From: Semisulcospira habei
Lineage: Eukaryota > Mollusca > Gastropoda > Semisulcospiridae
DNA: 64,000 bases
NCBI GenBank assembly: GCA_036245525.1
Contig: BTPG01000005.1
Location: 208,353,242-208,417,241 of the forward strand
Direction: 5' to 3'
Below, piece by piece: positions 50,301 to 60,796 of this stretch. How positions within the stretch are numbered: the first letter of the stretch is position 1; every line of letters begins with the position of its first letter. The notes below the pieces were generated by a model. The model made no database searches. It was not told where the DNA came from and saw only the letters and a list, made by a program, of their open reading frames with translations. The position numbers and the translations under genes were made by a program.

Positions 50301-53024
50301 TTTTGCAGACGACTTGGCATTACTGTCCCACACTCATCAAGAAATGCAGGACAAGACCACGAGGCTTGCTGACATCTCGTCCCAAGTGGGCCTCTCCATT
50401 CACAAACAGAAAACAAAGACAATGAGGCTGAACGCAACCAGGGAAGAACCAGTCTTGCTTGCTGGCACCCCGTTAGAGGAGGTGGAGTCCTTCACCTATC
50501 TCGGGAGCATCATAGACAAAAAAGGCGGCACTGATGCAGATGTCAGAGCACGAATCGGTAAAGCCAGAGCAGCCTTTCTCCAGTTGAAAAAAGTGTGGAG
50601 CTCCAGAGAGCTGTCACAACACACCAAAGTCCGGATTTTCAACTCCAATGTAAAAGCAGTTCTCTTATATGGAGCAGAGACTTGGAGATTGACAAAAACC
50701 ACAGTCAACAGAGTACAGACCTTCATGAACAGTTGCCTTAGAAGAATTTTGAAAATCCACTGGCCAGAGAAGATCAGCAACGTCAGACTCTGGGAGAGAA
50801 CAGAACAGATAACGGCAGAGAATGAAATTGGGCGAAGAAGATGGGGATGGATCGGTCACAGTCTGAGAAAGCCAGCTTCCAGTATCACTAGGCAGGCATT
50901 GTCATGGAACCCCCAGGGAAAGAGGAAAAGAGGTAGGCCGAGAAACTCCTGGCGTCGAGACCTCCAAGCAGACATCAAGAGACTGGGAACCACCTGGAGT
51001 AGAATCGAAGGAGAAGCACAGGACAGGAGTTGCTGGAGGTCTCTCGTCGACGGCCTATACCCGGGTAGGGGTGACAGGCGTAAGTAAGTAAGTTTCTCTG
51101 TGCATGTACATGTGTTGGCCTCCTGCTTATAATATTTTCTTGTTTTTGTACTTGTTTCTAAACATTGCATTCAAAGTTATGGTGCATATGCAAGCATGCA
51201 CTCACTCAGCATGCACACACACACACAACATGAACACACACACCCAGCGTGCGCACACACACAACCTAAACACACACTTGTACACACACATGTACACACA
51301 CACACACACACACACATGGAGACAAAAGCCTCAGAGTGGGTTACCTACCATTTTATGTGAAAATGGGTTCCCATATTTCTATTTATTCTAGGGCTCTGGA
51401 GTTGATGCGAATGTTTAAAACTCACCTTATAACTAAGCTCTACAACTTAAAATAAAATAGACATTTTCTAGAAACAGAGCCACTGGATGGAGAAAAAATG
51501 GGTTTCTACCAATAAAGTGGGTGCCTTTCACACAAAAACTGCCATTGTCCATTTCAGTCTTGTGTATAAACTGTTGTGTGAGTTTGGGTGATTGCGAGTT
51601 GCACCTGAGGTGGCGAAACAAATTTTCCTGTACGTGGCAACATGTATTTGGAAGAATAAAGTTGATTCATTCATTACAGTGAAAATGGGTGTCCTCTTCA
51701 AATCATTCATTTTAGCATGGACTATTTTAATAAAATTAGGCATCTGTAATAAGGTAAAGTTCACAGAATATTTGATGCTTCTTTTCCACATTTATTTTGA
51801 TTGTTGTCATTCTTTTTTCAACTTAATGTGTATTCTTTTTTTTTTTGTTCCTGCATTAAAATTGTCAAGCACAATGACACAACACACATCAGTGAACAAA
51901 ATACCTCACTAAACATACCTGTGATTGATTTTATTATTATGATTGGTTGGGTTGGGGGGGGGGGGGGGGGGTCATCACTTTTGGTTTATACAGCTGCTGA
52001 ATGCTCTCTTATGAATGAAAGATTTTCATTATCAGTGGAATCAGTAGGTCATTTCAGAGGCGCACACCGAGTTGCACGTCGAACCACTCACAAATTCACT
52101 TTTGGAGTGCACCAGATGGATTCAGTTGGCCAAGTCCCACATTCCACACTATAGGACAGCTAAGACTGAGAAGCAATCATGGCGTTTATGGCGCGGTACA
52201 AGGTTTAAAACTAAGAAACTGTTGTTTTTAGAAGCGTGTCGGGCAAAAGTTTTTATTACAACTGTTTTAAAACCTCTTTTACTCAACTTTTGTTAATGTT
52301 AAAAGTGTTTTAGTTTACAAGCGTGTCGTAACTGTTATGTATCTATTCCAACGTATAGTGCTGGATATTTTTAACATTGTCGCCTTCTCTCTTCGCTCAA
52401 CACTCGACTTTCCAGTCCTTCCCTCAAACGGACAGCATTCACACAAATAATACTTTAATACTATTTCACCTTTTGGCAACATTAGCTTTCTTTCTCTGAT
52501 CTAGCATTACATCCGAAAATGGCCCATCCAAGCCTGCACTCTTTTTACTGCACTAAACGACAGACTGCAGCAGACGACGCATGTAAAGACGCTGACTGTG
52601 TGACGTCATTTGCATTCAATCAATTTGTGCATACAATCCAAGAGGAGATGCAGCCAAAACCAAAGCATTCATGACCCCGACAAACCTACAAACAAAGCAA
52701 CAGGTTCAACCAAAAGGTCGGGCAGGACACAAGACAACAGCAGCGTCCCCCGAAGTGCACGTCCTATCTCAAACTGCGCACTCATACCATCACTTCACTT
52801 CATAGCAAGTTGCTTGCGTACAGATACATTGTCCTAGTCACTGGTGCACAGATACATTGCTCTTAAATTTGCACTAGACATGACCTCCCACAACATCACC
52901 CCAGAAGCACAACACAACTCAACACTTTTCTTTACAAAACAACCACACCCTCAAATAACATACCTCATTTTGCAGCAACATAAACAATTTACTCCCTCAC
53001 ACAAATACAATACCACCACCCCCC

Positions 53025-53058
<34 letters not shown>

Positions 53059-54586
53059 ACCTTTCATATCTCTCCGTTTCACTTCAGATCACCGATGCAG
53101 TCAACCAATCAGGTATTAAGTTATTTATAGCTGAGAAGGGTGATGTCACACACACACGCCCATTTTATGGGTTTTGTGCACACACACACACTGCTGGGAC
53201 AAGTTCAAACACACTAGCAGAGTGCATTTTAAGCACAAAAGTGCGTGTAAAAACCTTGAAATGGGAAAAACTGATTATTTTATTTTTTACAACTTCTTAA
53301 AGCAAGACAATGCAGAAACAACCCTCAGAAATAATGGGTGTTTGACTTGGGCACCCAGAATTTTACACACACCCATTTTCCATAAGGATGGTAAAGACAG
53401 TCACCCATTTTAGGGCTTTTGTGTACACACATGCACACATACAGAACATGAACACACACACACAACATGAACACACCCACAACATGAGCACACCCATCAT
53501 GCACGCACAGACACAACATGAACACAAACACACCCAGCATGCGCACGCACACATGAAAACACACACCCAGCATGCACAGACTCGCATGCGCACACACACA
53601 AACATGAACACACACATGCATGTATGCACTCACACATGAAACCATTAGCCCTTTTAGCCCCGGGACCCTGCAGCAGGAGACGGATTGATCATGATAATTC
53701 AAGGGTAGTGCCAGATGAGCTTGGCGCCTTCAGGCGCCAAGCTCATCTGGCACTACCCTTGAATTATCATATGATCAATCCATCTCCTACAACTGGTACA
53801 TAGTCGTTAGGCAACACCTCCGAAATGGGACCTTGGGGCTTAGAAGGGTTAACTCATTCAAGGTGTCGTGCAACAATAGCTGCAAAAGTGTCAATGGCAG
53901 CGCTAATTGACCCTTCCGAAGCTAATGATGGGCTGCGCCTTGAATCAGTTAACCCTTATAATTTGGAATACACCAGTGTGTGAAATAAGTTTGACTAAAA
54001 TAGTTCAAGGGTAGTGCCAGAATAGCTTGGCGCCTCTCGGCGCCAAGCTGTTCTGGCACCACCCTTGAACTAGAGCCATTGGTCTATATCCTTATCTGTA
54101 AATGCTATGATGTAGTGTGCAGTATGGCAGTGTGCAGATTTGTAGCTTTTAGCCTCAGCATGATATGGGTTAAATCTTCTAGCCGACTCATTCACACCAT
54201 AAAATGACTTGGTGTCTGTAAATCCGGTTTATCAGGAGACGGATCAGCTTTGATGGATCAAAGTGCTTAGCATATTTGGCACTACCCTCGCACTATCATC
54301 TCTGATCGATCAACCACAGCTGGTGCGCTGTCTTTCTAAATGCCTCCCACAAGTAAGAAGTCATTATTAGGCGTGACCGAGTTCACCCCTTTGCCTGTCA
54401 GTAGTGTGTTTTGTCAATGCGATTCCTGCGCAAAAACATGCTACTGACAACCAAAGGGTTAAATATGACTCGGCAAGATGTGATGTGTGTGTCAATGTGT
54501 CTGCAGGCAAGTTTCCAAAGTATGAAGACTTTGAGGTTTCGCCAGGGCAGTTTCGAGAAAGAGAGCAGAAGCGAAAGGATCACTGA
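44198..54586 (+). CDS. NDUFAF2: NDUFAF2, mitochondrial complex I assembly factor
   Basis: Join: 44198-44327, 44817-44915, 45384-45424, 45873-45947, 47593-47665, 54507-54586. The product is 165 aa (498 nt including stop), close to the ~169 aa of the human protein, and all phases agree. Family landmarks are VFGRLWQGLRGTLG at the N-terminus, FVGEDHLGNKYYE, IPEVPNEWDAWLRKRRNNPP, and a C-terminal EDFEVSPGQF. NDUFAF2 (mimitin, B17.2L) is a paralogue of NDUFA12 that binds late assembly intermediates of NADH:ubiquinone oxidoreductase in mitochondria. Intron 5 (6.8 kb) contains a sense-oriented RTE element and several MITEs. The exon 5 donor is triplicated. AATAAA lies 165 bases after the stop. Confidence 0.92.
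44610..44722 (+). repeat. 27-bp tandem repeat x4 in NDUFAF2 intron 1
   Basis: TTTTGTTTTAAGTGAACACA ATTGGTG repeated four times with one substitution. Confidence 0.85.
44817..44915 (+). CDS. NDUFAF2: NDUFAF2 exon 2
   Basis: The acceptor TTGATGACAG joins to DPKRSRRGSRWMEARDHVDG and DMSFIPEVPNEWD. The donor GATG|GTAGGT is phase 1. WMEARDH...DMSFIPEVPNEW aligns with the human ...EVDYEAGDIPTEW region. Confidence 0.92.
45384..45424 (+). CDS. NDUFAF2: NDUFAF2 exon 3 (41-nt microexon)
   Basis: The acceptor CACCTTGTGCAG precedes CATGGCTCAGG, completing DAWLRKRRNNPPTQE. The donor GGAG|GTAAGT is phase 0. It is too short to be found by frame length alone. Confidence 0.9.
45634..45851. mobile_element. 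TTAA palindromic MITE, family A, in NDUFAF2 intron 3
   Basis: TTAACCCATTTAGCCCAAAG ... GGGGCTAAATGGGTT, about 20 bases from the exon 4 acceptor. The close spacing means its right end may form part of the branch-point region. Confidence 0.75.
45873..45947 (+). CDS. NDUFAF2: NDUFAF2 exon 4
   Basis: The acceptor TGTATCTTCAG precedes ELDRNYVTMIRTQQRAKELA and MKESK, a charged helical region. The donor AGCAAG|GTGAGC is phase 0. Confidence 0.9.
45996..46095. mobile_element. Family B palindrome core
   Basis: CCATGATAGTTCAAGGTTGG ... CACCCTTGAACTATCATGG, a near-perfect hairpin about 60 bases after exon 4. TTAA ends are not clear. Confidence 0.65.
47117..47187. repeat. Near-perfect hairpin with ~32-bp arms
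   Basis: AGAAAAACATCTTGGTAACA AAAGGTGTCTGC is mirrored directly after a four-base centre. It lies in NDUFAF2 intron 4. Confidence 0.9.
47593..47665 (+). CDS. NDUFAF2: NDUFAF2 exon 5 with triplicated splice donor
   Basis: The acceptor TATTTCTAACAG precedes EISEGDTGKETMPYTETISQ and DSYK. The donor AAAA|GTAAGTAT at 47666 is repeated at 47693 and 47720 by a 27-bp tandem repeat. Each downstream donor would add nine codons (SKYSQDSYK-type) without changing the frame. The first donor is taken as the default. Confidence 0.88.
47648..47728 (+). repeat. 27-bp tandem repeat x3 spanning the exon 5 donor
   Basis: AGCCAAGACTCTTACAAAAG TAAGTAT three times; the third copy has CCC for CTC. Each copy carries a full GTAAGTAT donor. 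Confidence 0.95.
47777..51105 (+). mobile_element. Full-length RTE-type LINE, copy 2, with 13-bp target duplications
   Basis: The element spans 47790-51092, flanked by TTTCTCTGTGCAT at 47777-47789 and 51093-51105. It has the same 5' and GTAA-repeat 3' ends as copy 1. It lies in NDUFAF2 intron 5, in the sense direction, 124 bases after the default donor. Identity with copy 1 is very high by eye, so both are recent. Confidence 0.93.
48175..51087 (+). CDS. RTE endonuclease-reverse transcriptase, long open frame (970 codons)
   Basis: The frame is open from the ATG at 48175 to the stop at 51085-51087. Order: AP-type endonuclease (YAPTND; GNFNAKIG; TWVSPDHTTEHQIDHI), a basic linker, then RT with AAGPDGIPAE near residue 482, FVDYEKAFDSVD near 608, TGVRQGCLLSPFLF, LDFADDLALL near 707 and FTYLGSIIDKKGG. 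The usual start at 48151 is followed by TGA at codon 4 (48160-48162), where copy 1 has the tryptophan of TWN. The open frame therefore lacks the first endonuclease motif. Two more catalytic aspartates are Asn here (GNFNAK at 48580; SNHHLL at 48868). RT appears intact, while the endonuclease is probably dead. Confidence 0.88.
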   Translation: MYQSGKAAQIAAEMQKYNLSLLGISEARWTQSGQKRLLSGEMILYSGHEEENAPHTEGVAFMLSPVAQRALMGWEPLGPKIITAAFRTKKKLKLNVIQCYAPTNDSDEEEKQEFYDRLQSALDKCAERDITIVMGNFNAKIGEDNTGYEEVMGRQGLGSEMSENGERFVDFCALNRLVIGGSIFPHRRIHKATWVSPDHTTEHQIDHICISKKFRRSLQDVRVRRGADVASNHHLLTLRMKLKLKKSRTETRRRQRYNVGLLRETGVREEFKLVLSNQFQALQELVNEEEAVTTEQQWKAVREALNSTCKDTVGFRKHHHKDWLSAQTLKKIEVRKQKKAAVNNSRTRAAKVRAQGEYSEANREVKSSIRADKRAYTDSLAAEAEKAAGSGNMKQLYDITRRLSGKYGHTERPVKDKEGKPIADRADQLDRWAEYFEELLNRPSPPNPPDIQPAETDLPISSDRPSWEEIRRAVAFLKNGKAAGPDGIPAESLKADLETTVEMLYPLFGKIWEEEVMPADWKEGYLIKLPKKGDLSKCSNYRGITLLSVPGKVFNRIILERMKSSVDPQLRDQQAGFRKNRSCTDQIATLRIIVEQSLEWSSPLYVNFVDYEKAFDSVDRETLWKLLRHYGVPTKLVRLIKSSYDGMTCRVIHEGQFTRELQVRTGVRQGCLLSPFLFLLAIDWVMKMTTEHRRSGIKWTLWTQLDDLDFADDLALLSHTHQEMQDKTTRLADISSQVGLSIHKQKTKTMRLNATREEPVLLAGTPLEEVESFTYLGSIIDKKGGTDADVRARIGKARAAFLQLKKVWSSRELSQHTKVRIFNSNVKAVLLYGAETWRLTKTTVNRVQTFMNSCLRRILKIHWPEKISNVRLWERTEQITAENEIGRRRWGWIGHSLRKPASSITRQALSWNPQGKRKRGRPRNSWRRDLQADIKRLGTTWSRIEGEAQDRSCWRSLVDGLYPGRGDRRK
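51110..53645. other. Rest of NDUFAF2 intron 5, no exon recognised
   Basis: It contains CA-rich microsatellite stretches (51205-51315), a probable LINE 3' tail (TAAAGTTGATTCATTCATTA, 51655-51680), poly-G at 51954-51971, poly-C at 53019-53058 and CA-rich sequence at 53410-53635. No coding or RNA gene was seen. Confidence 0.5.
53019..53058 (+). repeat. Poly-C tract
   Basis: About 40 consecutive C with one T-interrupted lead-in. Length is likely variable and error-prone in assembly. Confidence 0.9.
53646..53853. mobile_element. Palindromic MITE, family A, reverse orientation
   Basis: TTAGCCCTTTTAGCCCCGGG, a near-perfect central palindrome (53690-53772) and GGGGCTTAGAAGGGTTAA. Confidence 0.75.
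53949..54173. mobile_element. TTAA palindromic MITE, family B, intact
   Basis: TTAACCCTTATAATTTGGAA, CACCAGTGTGTGAAATAAGT, the central palindrome, then TTTTAGCCTCAGCATGATAT and GGGTTAA. It serves as the reference copy for the split elements. Confidence 0.8.
54386..54463. mobile_element. Palindromic MITE, family C, next to the last NDUFAF2 exon
   Basis: CCCCTTTGCCTGTCAGTAGT ... GCTACTGACAACCAAAGGGT TAA, ending 43 bases before the exon 6 acceptor. Confidence 0.7.
54507..54586 (+). CDS. NDUFAF2: NDUFAF2 exon 6 and stop
   Basis: The acceptor ATGTGTCTGCAG precedes GCAAGTTTCC, completing K-S-KFPKYEDFEVSPGQFRER and EQKRKDH. The TGA is at 54584-54586. EDFEVSPGQF corresponds to the human KTFQPGSW region. 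Confidence 0.9.
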
Positions 54587-54750
54587 CAGTGGCCAAATCC
54601 CTAGTATTCTTTGTGAAATGGGATTGGAGTTGATGTCTGTGATGTGCTGTCGGTTTTTGTCATCTTTGTAAGTTGTGGTGTGCGGATTGCAAGGAGAGAG
54701 GAGGTGTACAGCTAGTTCTACATTTATTGATGCAACTTTGATTTTGTAAC

Positions 54751-54756
54751 AATAAA
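54751..54756 (+). terminator. Polyadenylation signal of NDUFAF2
   Basis: AATAAA in AACAATAAAGAATTAA, 165 bases after the stop codon. Cleavage is expected 15-25 bases further on. Confidence 0.75.
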
Positions 54757-54865
54757 GAATTAATTTCTCTAAAATAATGTGCTGTTGTACAACTTCTGTC
54801 ACCGAGCTGACCTTCCACATCACAGGACACAATTACCAAACGTTAATTCTGCAATTTAATTTTGT

Positions 54866-55072
54866 ATTTTAAACCAATTGGCCCCGAGTGCTTGCAGCAG
54901 GAGATGGATTGACCATGATAAATTCAAAGGTAGTGCCAGATTAGCTTGGCGCCTGAGGGCGCCATGCTAATCTGGCACTACCCTTGAATTATCATGATCA
55001 ATCCATCCCCTGCAACTGGTACAACACCTAAACAATTTGAGAACTGGGACCTTGGGGCTCAAAAGGGTCAAC
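54866..55072. mobile_element. Palindromic MITE, family A, reverse orientation
   Basis: GGCCCCGAGTGCTTGCAGCA, a central palindrome with one arm-base insertion, GGGACCTTGGGGCTCAAAAG GGTCAA. The ends are mutated. Confidence 0.7.
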
Positions 55073-55389
55073 TCATGATGCGACACGTCTTGAATGTGTT
55101 AACCATCTTCCTGTCATACATACACACACACCCCCACACAGACCCAATGATGAACTTTCATATTAAAAACCAACAGATTGCAACCTCAGCTTTTTTATTT
55201 TATTTTAAAATAATTTCATATATACATCATTATCACCATAATTCAGTCTGTCAAATGATAATTCCATAATTATATGTATAATTTTTCAACACAAGACACA
55301 ATCCAGTTTGCGTTCACATCTTTTTCTCAAAGAGACTTGTCACATTACAACGCAACACAAAGCAAGAACAGGTGTTGCATCCAAGTGAG

Positions 55390-55452
55390 CAACAGGCCCT
55401 GAGGCTGATGTCAGCTGAAGTTGGCCAACTTCAGCTGACATCAGCCTGAAGA
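55390..55452. repeat. Hairpin with CTGATGTCAGCTGAAGTTGG arms
   Basis: Near-perfect inverted repeat centred on TTGGCCAA. A weaker relative is at 22000-22070. Confidence 0.8.
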
Positions 55453-55653
55453 CCTTTAACCAACTCGGATGATGAGAGGGACTGACAGTGTGATGGACAA
55501 CATGGATACAATCACGTGGAATAGTGGAGATAGTAGATCTTACCGGTACACACCAATAAATCCATGACGGGGATGTACACTACTAACTCAACAATGACAG
55601 AAAATTACCCCACCACAAAAAGAACTGAAAATGTCAGATAAATCTAGTGCTCT

Positions 55654-55694
<41 letters not shown>

Positions 55695-55846
55695 GTCCAA
55701 TGCTGGATAATCACTGTAAGTTCATGAACATAGTGAAACACAATTAGCTCACCATCCCTCCAGACAAGAGGCAATTCTCTCTTTCATACGACGTGTACCC
55801 GATTCAGCTTGAGCATTTGCAAAACTGACCCAAACCTCAAATTTCT

Positions 55847-56171
55847 TTAACCCATTAGCCCCGAGTCCCTACAGCATGAGATGGATTGACCATGTTAATT
55901 CAAGGGTGGTGGCAGATTAGCTTGGCGCCAAGCTAATCTGGCACTACCCTTGAATTATCATGGTCGAGCCATCTGCAACCGGTAGTCGATACACCTTTAA
56001 AATTTGGGAAATGCGACTGTGGGGTTAAATGGGTTAACTCCTTTGTGCATGCAGCCACCAGTGTCTGTGGTTGTATGCACAAGAGGGTTAACCCTTTGGC
56101 TGTCAGTTTTTGTTCAGGCGAGTCCTGCAGGAATTGGCTCGACAAGAGACGCTATTGACAAATGAGGTTAA
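55847..56171. mobile_element. Chain of three different TTAA palindromes (A, D, C) sharing TTAAs
   Basis: Family A occupies 55847-56037. Family D (TTAACTCCTTTGTGCATGCA ... GCACAAGAGGGTTAA) occupies 56034-56092, and family C (TTAACCCTTTGGCTGTCAGT ... AATGAGGTTAA) runs to about 56171. Each junction is a single TTAA. Confidence 0.8.
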
Positions 56172-56775
56172 ACAAAGAATGTTTTGTAACGAATAACTGA
56201 TGATGATAACTAGAAACTGGTACATTGTGCATAATTATATTATCGAGGAACCCAAAACTCAGAATGTTCATTACTTGAACATGGTTTGGCACAACATCTG
56301 ACAGTTGAAACATTGGAACACGTTGACAGCACAGATGAAAATGATTGTTTCTGAACACCTGGACGAGTAATCAAGCACACTGTCACTTATCAGTACGGTA
56401 TGAGAAATCTCAACTGCAGTGAAAGGTTGGTAATAAAAGAGACGCCAAACAGAGTATTGCAACAATGAAACCATCACTGTAAAAATGGGTTGAAATACAA
56501 TACACGAGGATAATCATAAAGATCACTGCTGACCTTCCCAGAAACTAGTTTTACCTTCTCCAAACCCAAACAGCTCGCATTTTAAAATATTCTGCTACAT
56601 ATCTTATACAAGTCACAGAAATGGACAGTGTGTGATTAACGTGGCACCTCTTCAGATGCCGAGTGAATCACCCACTACGTCTGAGTTTTGACAGTTGATC
56701 CATCTCCCACATTGGGTGCTGAAAGCGAGATGTGATAGAACCCTTTTGAGCCACCACTTCTTTTGCAATGGTCTT

Positions 56776-56996
56776 TAACCCTTGTCATTCGAAATACACC
56801 GGTGTGTGAAATAACTTTGACTAAAATAGTTCAAGGGTAGTGCCAGAATAGCTTGGCGTCTCTAGGCGCCAAGCTATTCTGGCACCACCCTTGAACAAAA
56901 GCCATTGGTCTATATCCTTATCTGTCAGTACTGTAATGTAGCTTGCATATGGCAGTGTACAAATTTGAAGCTTTTAGCCTCAGTATGATATGGGTT
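56776..56996. mobile_element. TTAA palindromic MITE, family B
   Basis: TTAACCCTTGTCATTCGAAA, CACCGGTGTGTGAAATAAC, the central palindrome, then TTTAGCCTCAGTATGATATG GGTTA. Confidence 0.75.
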
Positions 56997-57260
56997 ACTT
57001 ACTGACGGTCGATCTCTATAAGGGCAGTGCCTCAAAACAGATTCTAATGTAACCATATCGGAGAATAAGGAGGTGAACTGGAGGTGTCACTGTTTAAATG
57101 AGGTGCAATTGTGCTCAAGTGGTAAATGAACGTGCCAGAAAAGCCGGATCCAACATGTTATGATGCAGGAATGTACAGAGCCTCGTACAGTCGGAAGCTT
57201 AGCCCCAAGCAACACCCTCAAGTTTAGGCACAGCTAGGACCACCAAACTTTGCCAGGCAA

Positions 57261-57325
57261 GAGGCACAGATTCACATAAGCCCTTGCTGCTGCAGGGGCT
57301 CATGTGAATCTATGCCGCTTGCAGA
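57261..57325. repeat. Palindromic repeat, family F
   Basis: GCAAGAGGCACAGATTCACA ... TGTGAATCTATGCCGCTTGC with CAGGGGCTCATG near the centre. Relatives are at about 4376-4441, 18963-19045, 23278-23320, 25214-25266, 62283-62358 and 62876-62943. Confidence 0.7.
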
Positions 57326-58119
57326 TGGATCAGGGTGGATGAGGGAGTGTCGGTAATTGCGATGCGTGTCACAAATCCCCTCTTTCCAGCAGCACCATAC
57401 TGTGGCTGGACTGAAATCTATTCAATATAAAATAGGCAGTGCAACATTGGCCAGGTCTGACCAATCCAGACAAACACTGTTCTGATGGAGTTGCAATTCA
57501 CAACTGAACACGCAATAATTTACATGCATCGATACATACATAACAATAACTGGCATTGAGCCATTCTTCCATTTTATATTTGATGCAAGCCTCTATCACG
57601 TTCACACTCACTCATTCAATATACAAATGTAAATATATACATGTGGTAATTGTACACATACCAAATACGTCAAACGTTTATACAAGTCACAAAATTACTT
57701 TATTCATGGCAGGCCTAAACAATATACGCCAACAATACTGCTACCACAAACAACAATCTCTATCAAGTATTGTCACTTGCCAAGAGACGGTGACTGGCTG
57801 ATTGGTAGCGCTTTATGTCGAGGCGACTCCTATAGGATTCACTTCGGAAAAAAGTGATACTAAAAGCCAAAGCCAAAGGATTATCACACTCGATTCACCA
57901 TACGAAACCACGATAGGAACTGGATAGTTCAAGGGTAGCGCTGAATCTGGTGTTACATTTGAACCATCAAGGTCGATCTAACTTGTAGGGTTGGCGCACA
58001 GCCTCTATTGGCCCCTAGCTTACCCAAGTGGTGAAAGTCATTAGATGCTAATAAGTTTCTGAACCTGATTATAAAGACGATCAGACAAAATTTAAGCCCC
58101 TAGATTTCAGCAGGATTAC

Positions 58120-58202
58120 CCCTTTGGCTGACAGTAGTGTTTTTTGTCGAGGTGAGTCCTGCAGGAATCACCTCGACAAAAAACGCTACAGACAGCCAAA
58201 TG
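58120..58202. mobile_element. Palindromic MITE, family C, near perfect
   Basis: CCCTTTGGCTGACAGTAGTG ... CGCTACAGACAGCCAAATGG with TCGAGGTGAGTCCTGCAGGA at the centre. Confidence 0.75.
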
Positions 58203-58715
58203 GCTACTGTTGCCCTCAGTATTTCAACACCTGTCACCTTTACATTTTTGATCTACCTCTAAAACAAGCACCACAGACGAGAGAGGACTGTGTTAAATTA
58301 CTGCATGGGACTTCAGCCAAGACATGACTTGTCCATGTAACAAGATACTTTTCAACAGAATACAGTCAAAACATTCAATGTATCAGGCGTCAAACTTCCA
58401 CAATTTCACAATACTGCTAACATGTTACAAACATGCACATATGTCCAGCACTGTAGTACTTCATCGGTACATGCAAAACATACAGTATATTACCGTCTAA
58501 GGGCATCAACCAAGGTTACAGTTTAGTTGCACCTTTAATCTCAAAAATGTAGTTCAATACATCTGGCTAAGAAATGTAAGCATTCTGGTTATTGACGCGT
58601 ATTTGTGTGTTGGTCTGCGTTTTTAGATCCTTACTGTTACAGCAACAGCCACAGGGTCCAAATCACAAACCAACACACATTCAGTGTGACCACCTCAAGT
58701 TGGGATCATCCTATA

Positions 58716-59061
58716 ACCCACTTAACCCCGGGACCCTGCAGCAGGAGATGGATTGATCGTGATAATTCAAGGGTAGTGCCAGATGGAATTATCATGATCA
58801 ATCCATCTGCTACAACTGGTACAGAGTCGTTAGGCAACACCTCCCAATGAGAAATGGGACCTTGGGGCTAAGAGGGTTAACCCCAAGCATGCATTTCCAA
58901 AATGTTGGAGGTGACCCCTATTTACTATGTGCCAGTTGTTGGCGATGGGTCGACGATGATAAATCAAGGGTAGTGCCAGATTAGCTTCTAATCTGCCACT
59001 ACCCTCGATTTATCATCGTCGACGCGTCTCCTGCTGTGGTGCGTCGGGGCTAAACGGGTTA
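58716..59061. mobile_element. Two fused family A elements sharing a TTAA
   Basis: The first (about 58716-58881) has lost most of its palindrome centre (CAGATGGAATTATC). The second (58878-59061) is TTAACCCCAAGCATGCATTT ... GGGCTAAACGGGTTA with the shortened palindrome AGATTAGCTTCTAATCT. Confidence 0.75.
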
Positions 59062-60139
59062 CATACATGCAGTATTACTGACTATGCACTCTTCCTTTCA
59101 GAAAATTCTACGGCCACAGTTTGCTGAGCATGAGACACAAGAGACGAGCAGAACTGCCTGCCCTCATTCAGTTTCATGAAGATTCAATCAATGGAAAAAA
59201 AATGAATTCTTTGGCTGCTGACATCACCTTCATCCAGATGATTCGTACAGGAATCAGCTGGACAAAAGTGCTACAGACAAAGGGGTACCTCGACAAGAAG
59301 CGTTATCAACAGCCCCAGGGTTAAAGAGATTTGTCCAAGCAATGTGCGCATTTTGTGTTAGGCATATTTTGAAAGTGGCGATCGCCAAAACCAGTGATGA
59401 AAATTATGACAGCAAAATGGGGGGTCCGAAAAAGAAAAAAAAACACAAACTGATTGGGACTTTTGTTTTGGCACTGACAATTTTTCCTGTACAGTTTGTA
59501 TGTTGGTGCAAATTCACAAACACAACCCATCATTTCATATGGGTAGGCAGTTCCAGACTAGAAAAAGGCAGACATTTGTGGTGACCAGAAAAAGACAACA
59601 ACAAAAAAGGACACATTATACCTCTGTGATATTAGCAATATGAGCGGTAACACAGGCATGAGGTTTTTCTTGCTCAAAGTTTACAGGAACTACATGTATT
59701 CACACTCATTCTCATCAAGTCAGCAAACGATCGCTCCCCAGAATGAGCAGAACACAAAGTAATACTGATCCTCTTAGCACAATGTCAATGATTCGCTCCA
59801 ACTGGTCCAAATGTACCCAACAGTATCAACATACTTATACAAGTGTGCTGGTCTGTGATTTTGAACCTTACGGCTGACGCCATAAGGTCTACAATCACAG
59901 ACCAGCACATACAAGATGAACCTGTTCCCACTGTGTACCCAAAAACCCAGCTAGACTGAAAGCCCCACAACACAAAACAGGATCAACAAGCCATTGAGAA
60001 CCAAACAGTGACCGCCAAGCATGACAAACCACCAGAAAATAACCCAAGAAAGAAATACACTGGTCTGTCATTCTGGACCTAACAGCTTCATGCCATAGGG
60101 TCCAAATATAAAAACAGCACACAAATGCATTTCAGATTG

Positions 60140-60312
60140 ATTAACCCATATCATACTGAGGCTAAAAATGTGTCCACTGCCAGATGCAAGCTACATTATA
60201 GTACTTACTACAGATAAGGATATGGACCAATGGCTTTAGTTCAAGGGTAGTGCCAGAATAGATTGGCACCTAGAGGCGCCAAGCTATTCTGGCACTATTT
60301 CACACACTGGAC
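60140..60312. mobile_element. Family B MITE, right arm deleted
   Basis: TTAACCCATATCATACTGAG at left and palindrome start. The element passes directly from GGCACTATTT to CACACACTGG. Confidence 0.65.
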
Positions 60313-60796
60313 AAAACAGTGAGCATGAATCTGTCCTGTTTGGTCCTACTCATTTTCTTTCTTGGTTATCATCATGCTAGCGCAACGCACTAGTGTGGAA
60401 CATAGACAAGACATACTTTGCACGTGCTAACAAAGTCTATATGTAACAACACCGATACCTGAACCGATGAACCGATTTGCATCACTGTAATCAAAGACAC
60501 CATCACAGCCAATACCAACATTCAGACAGTCAATCTAAAGCAGCGTCTAGCAAGTCTAACTCCCAAGCACACAGCTTTAGCATCAACTGCAACATCTCTC
60601 GACTCCCTCGTGCATGCGGCCAACAGTATTGCAAACCCCACCAGTGACTGCATACCCTACGTTATCTATTAACAATCATTATCATAAACATCATTGAAAT
60701 AAAATTACCAGTACATTGTGATTGCTCCAAGAATAAACAGACAAAAGCTGAACTGCTTCAAAATACACATTTGTAACCTATTAACCACGTGACCCA

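Noticed and set aside
53363..53639. Cys/Val/Met-rich or His/Thr-rich frames near 53.4-53.6 kb
   Set aside because: Produced by CA/GT-rich low-complexity sequence in NDUFAF2 intron 5.
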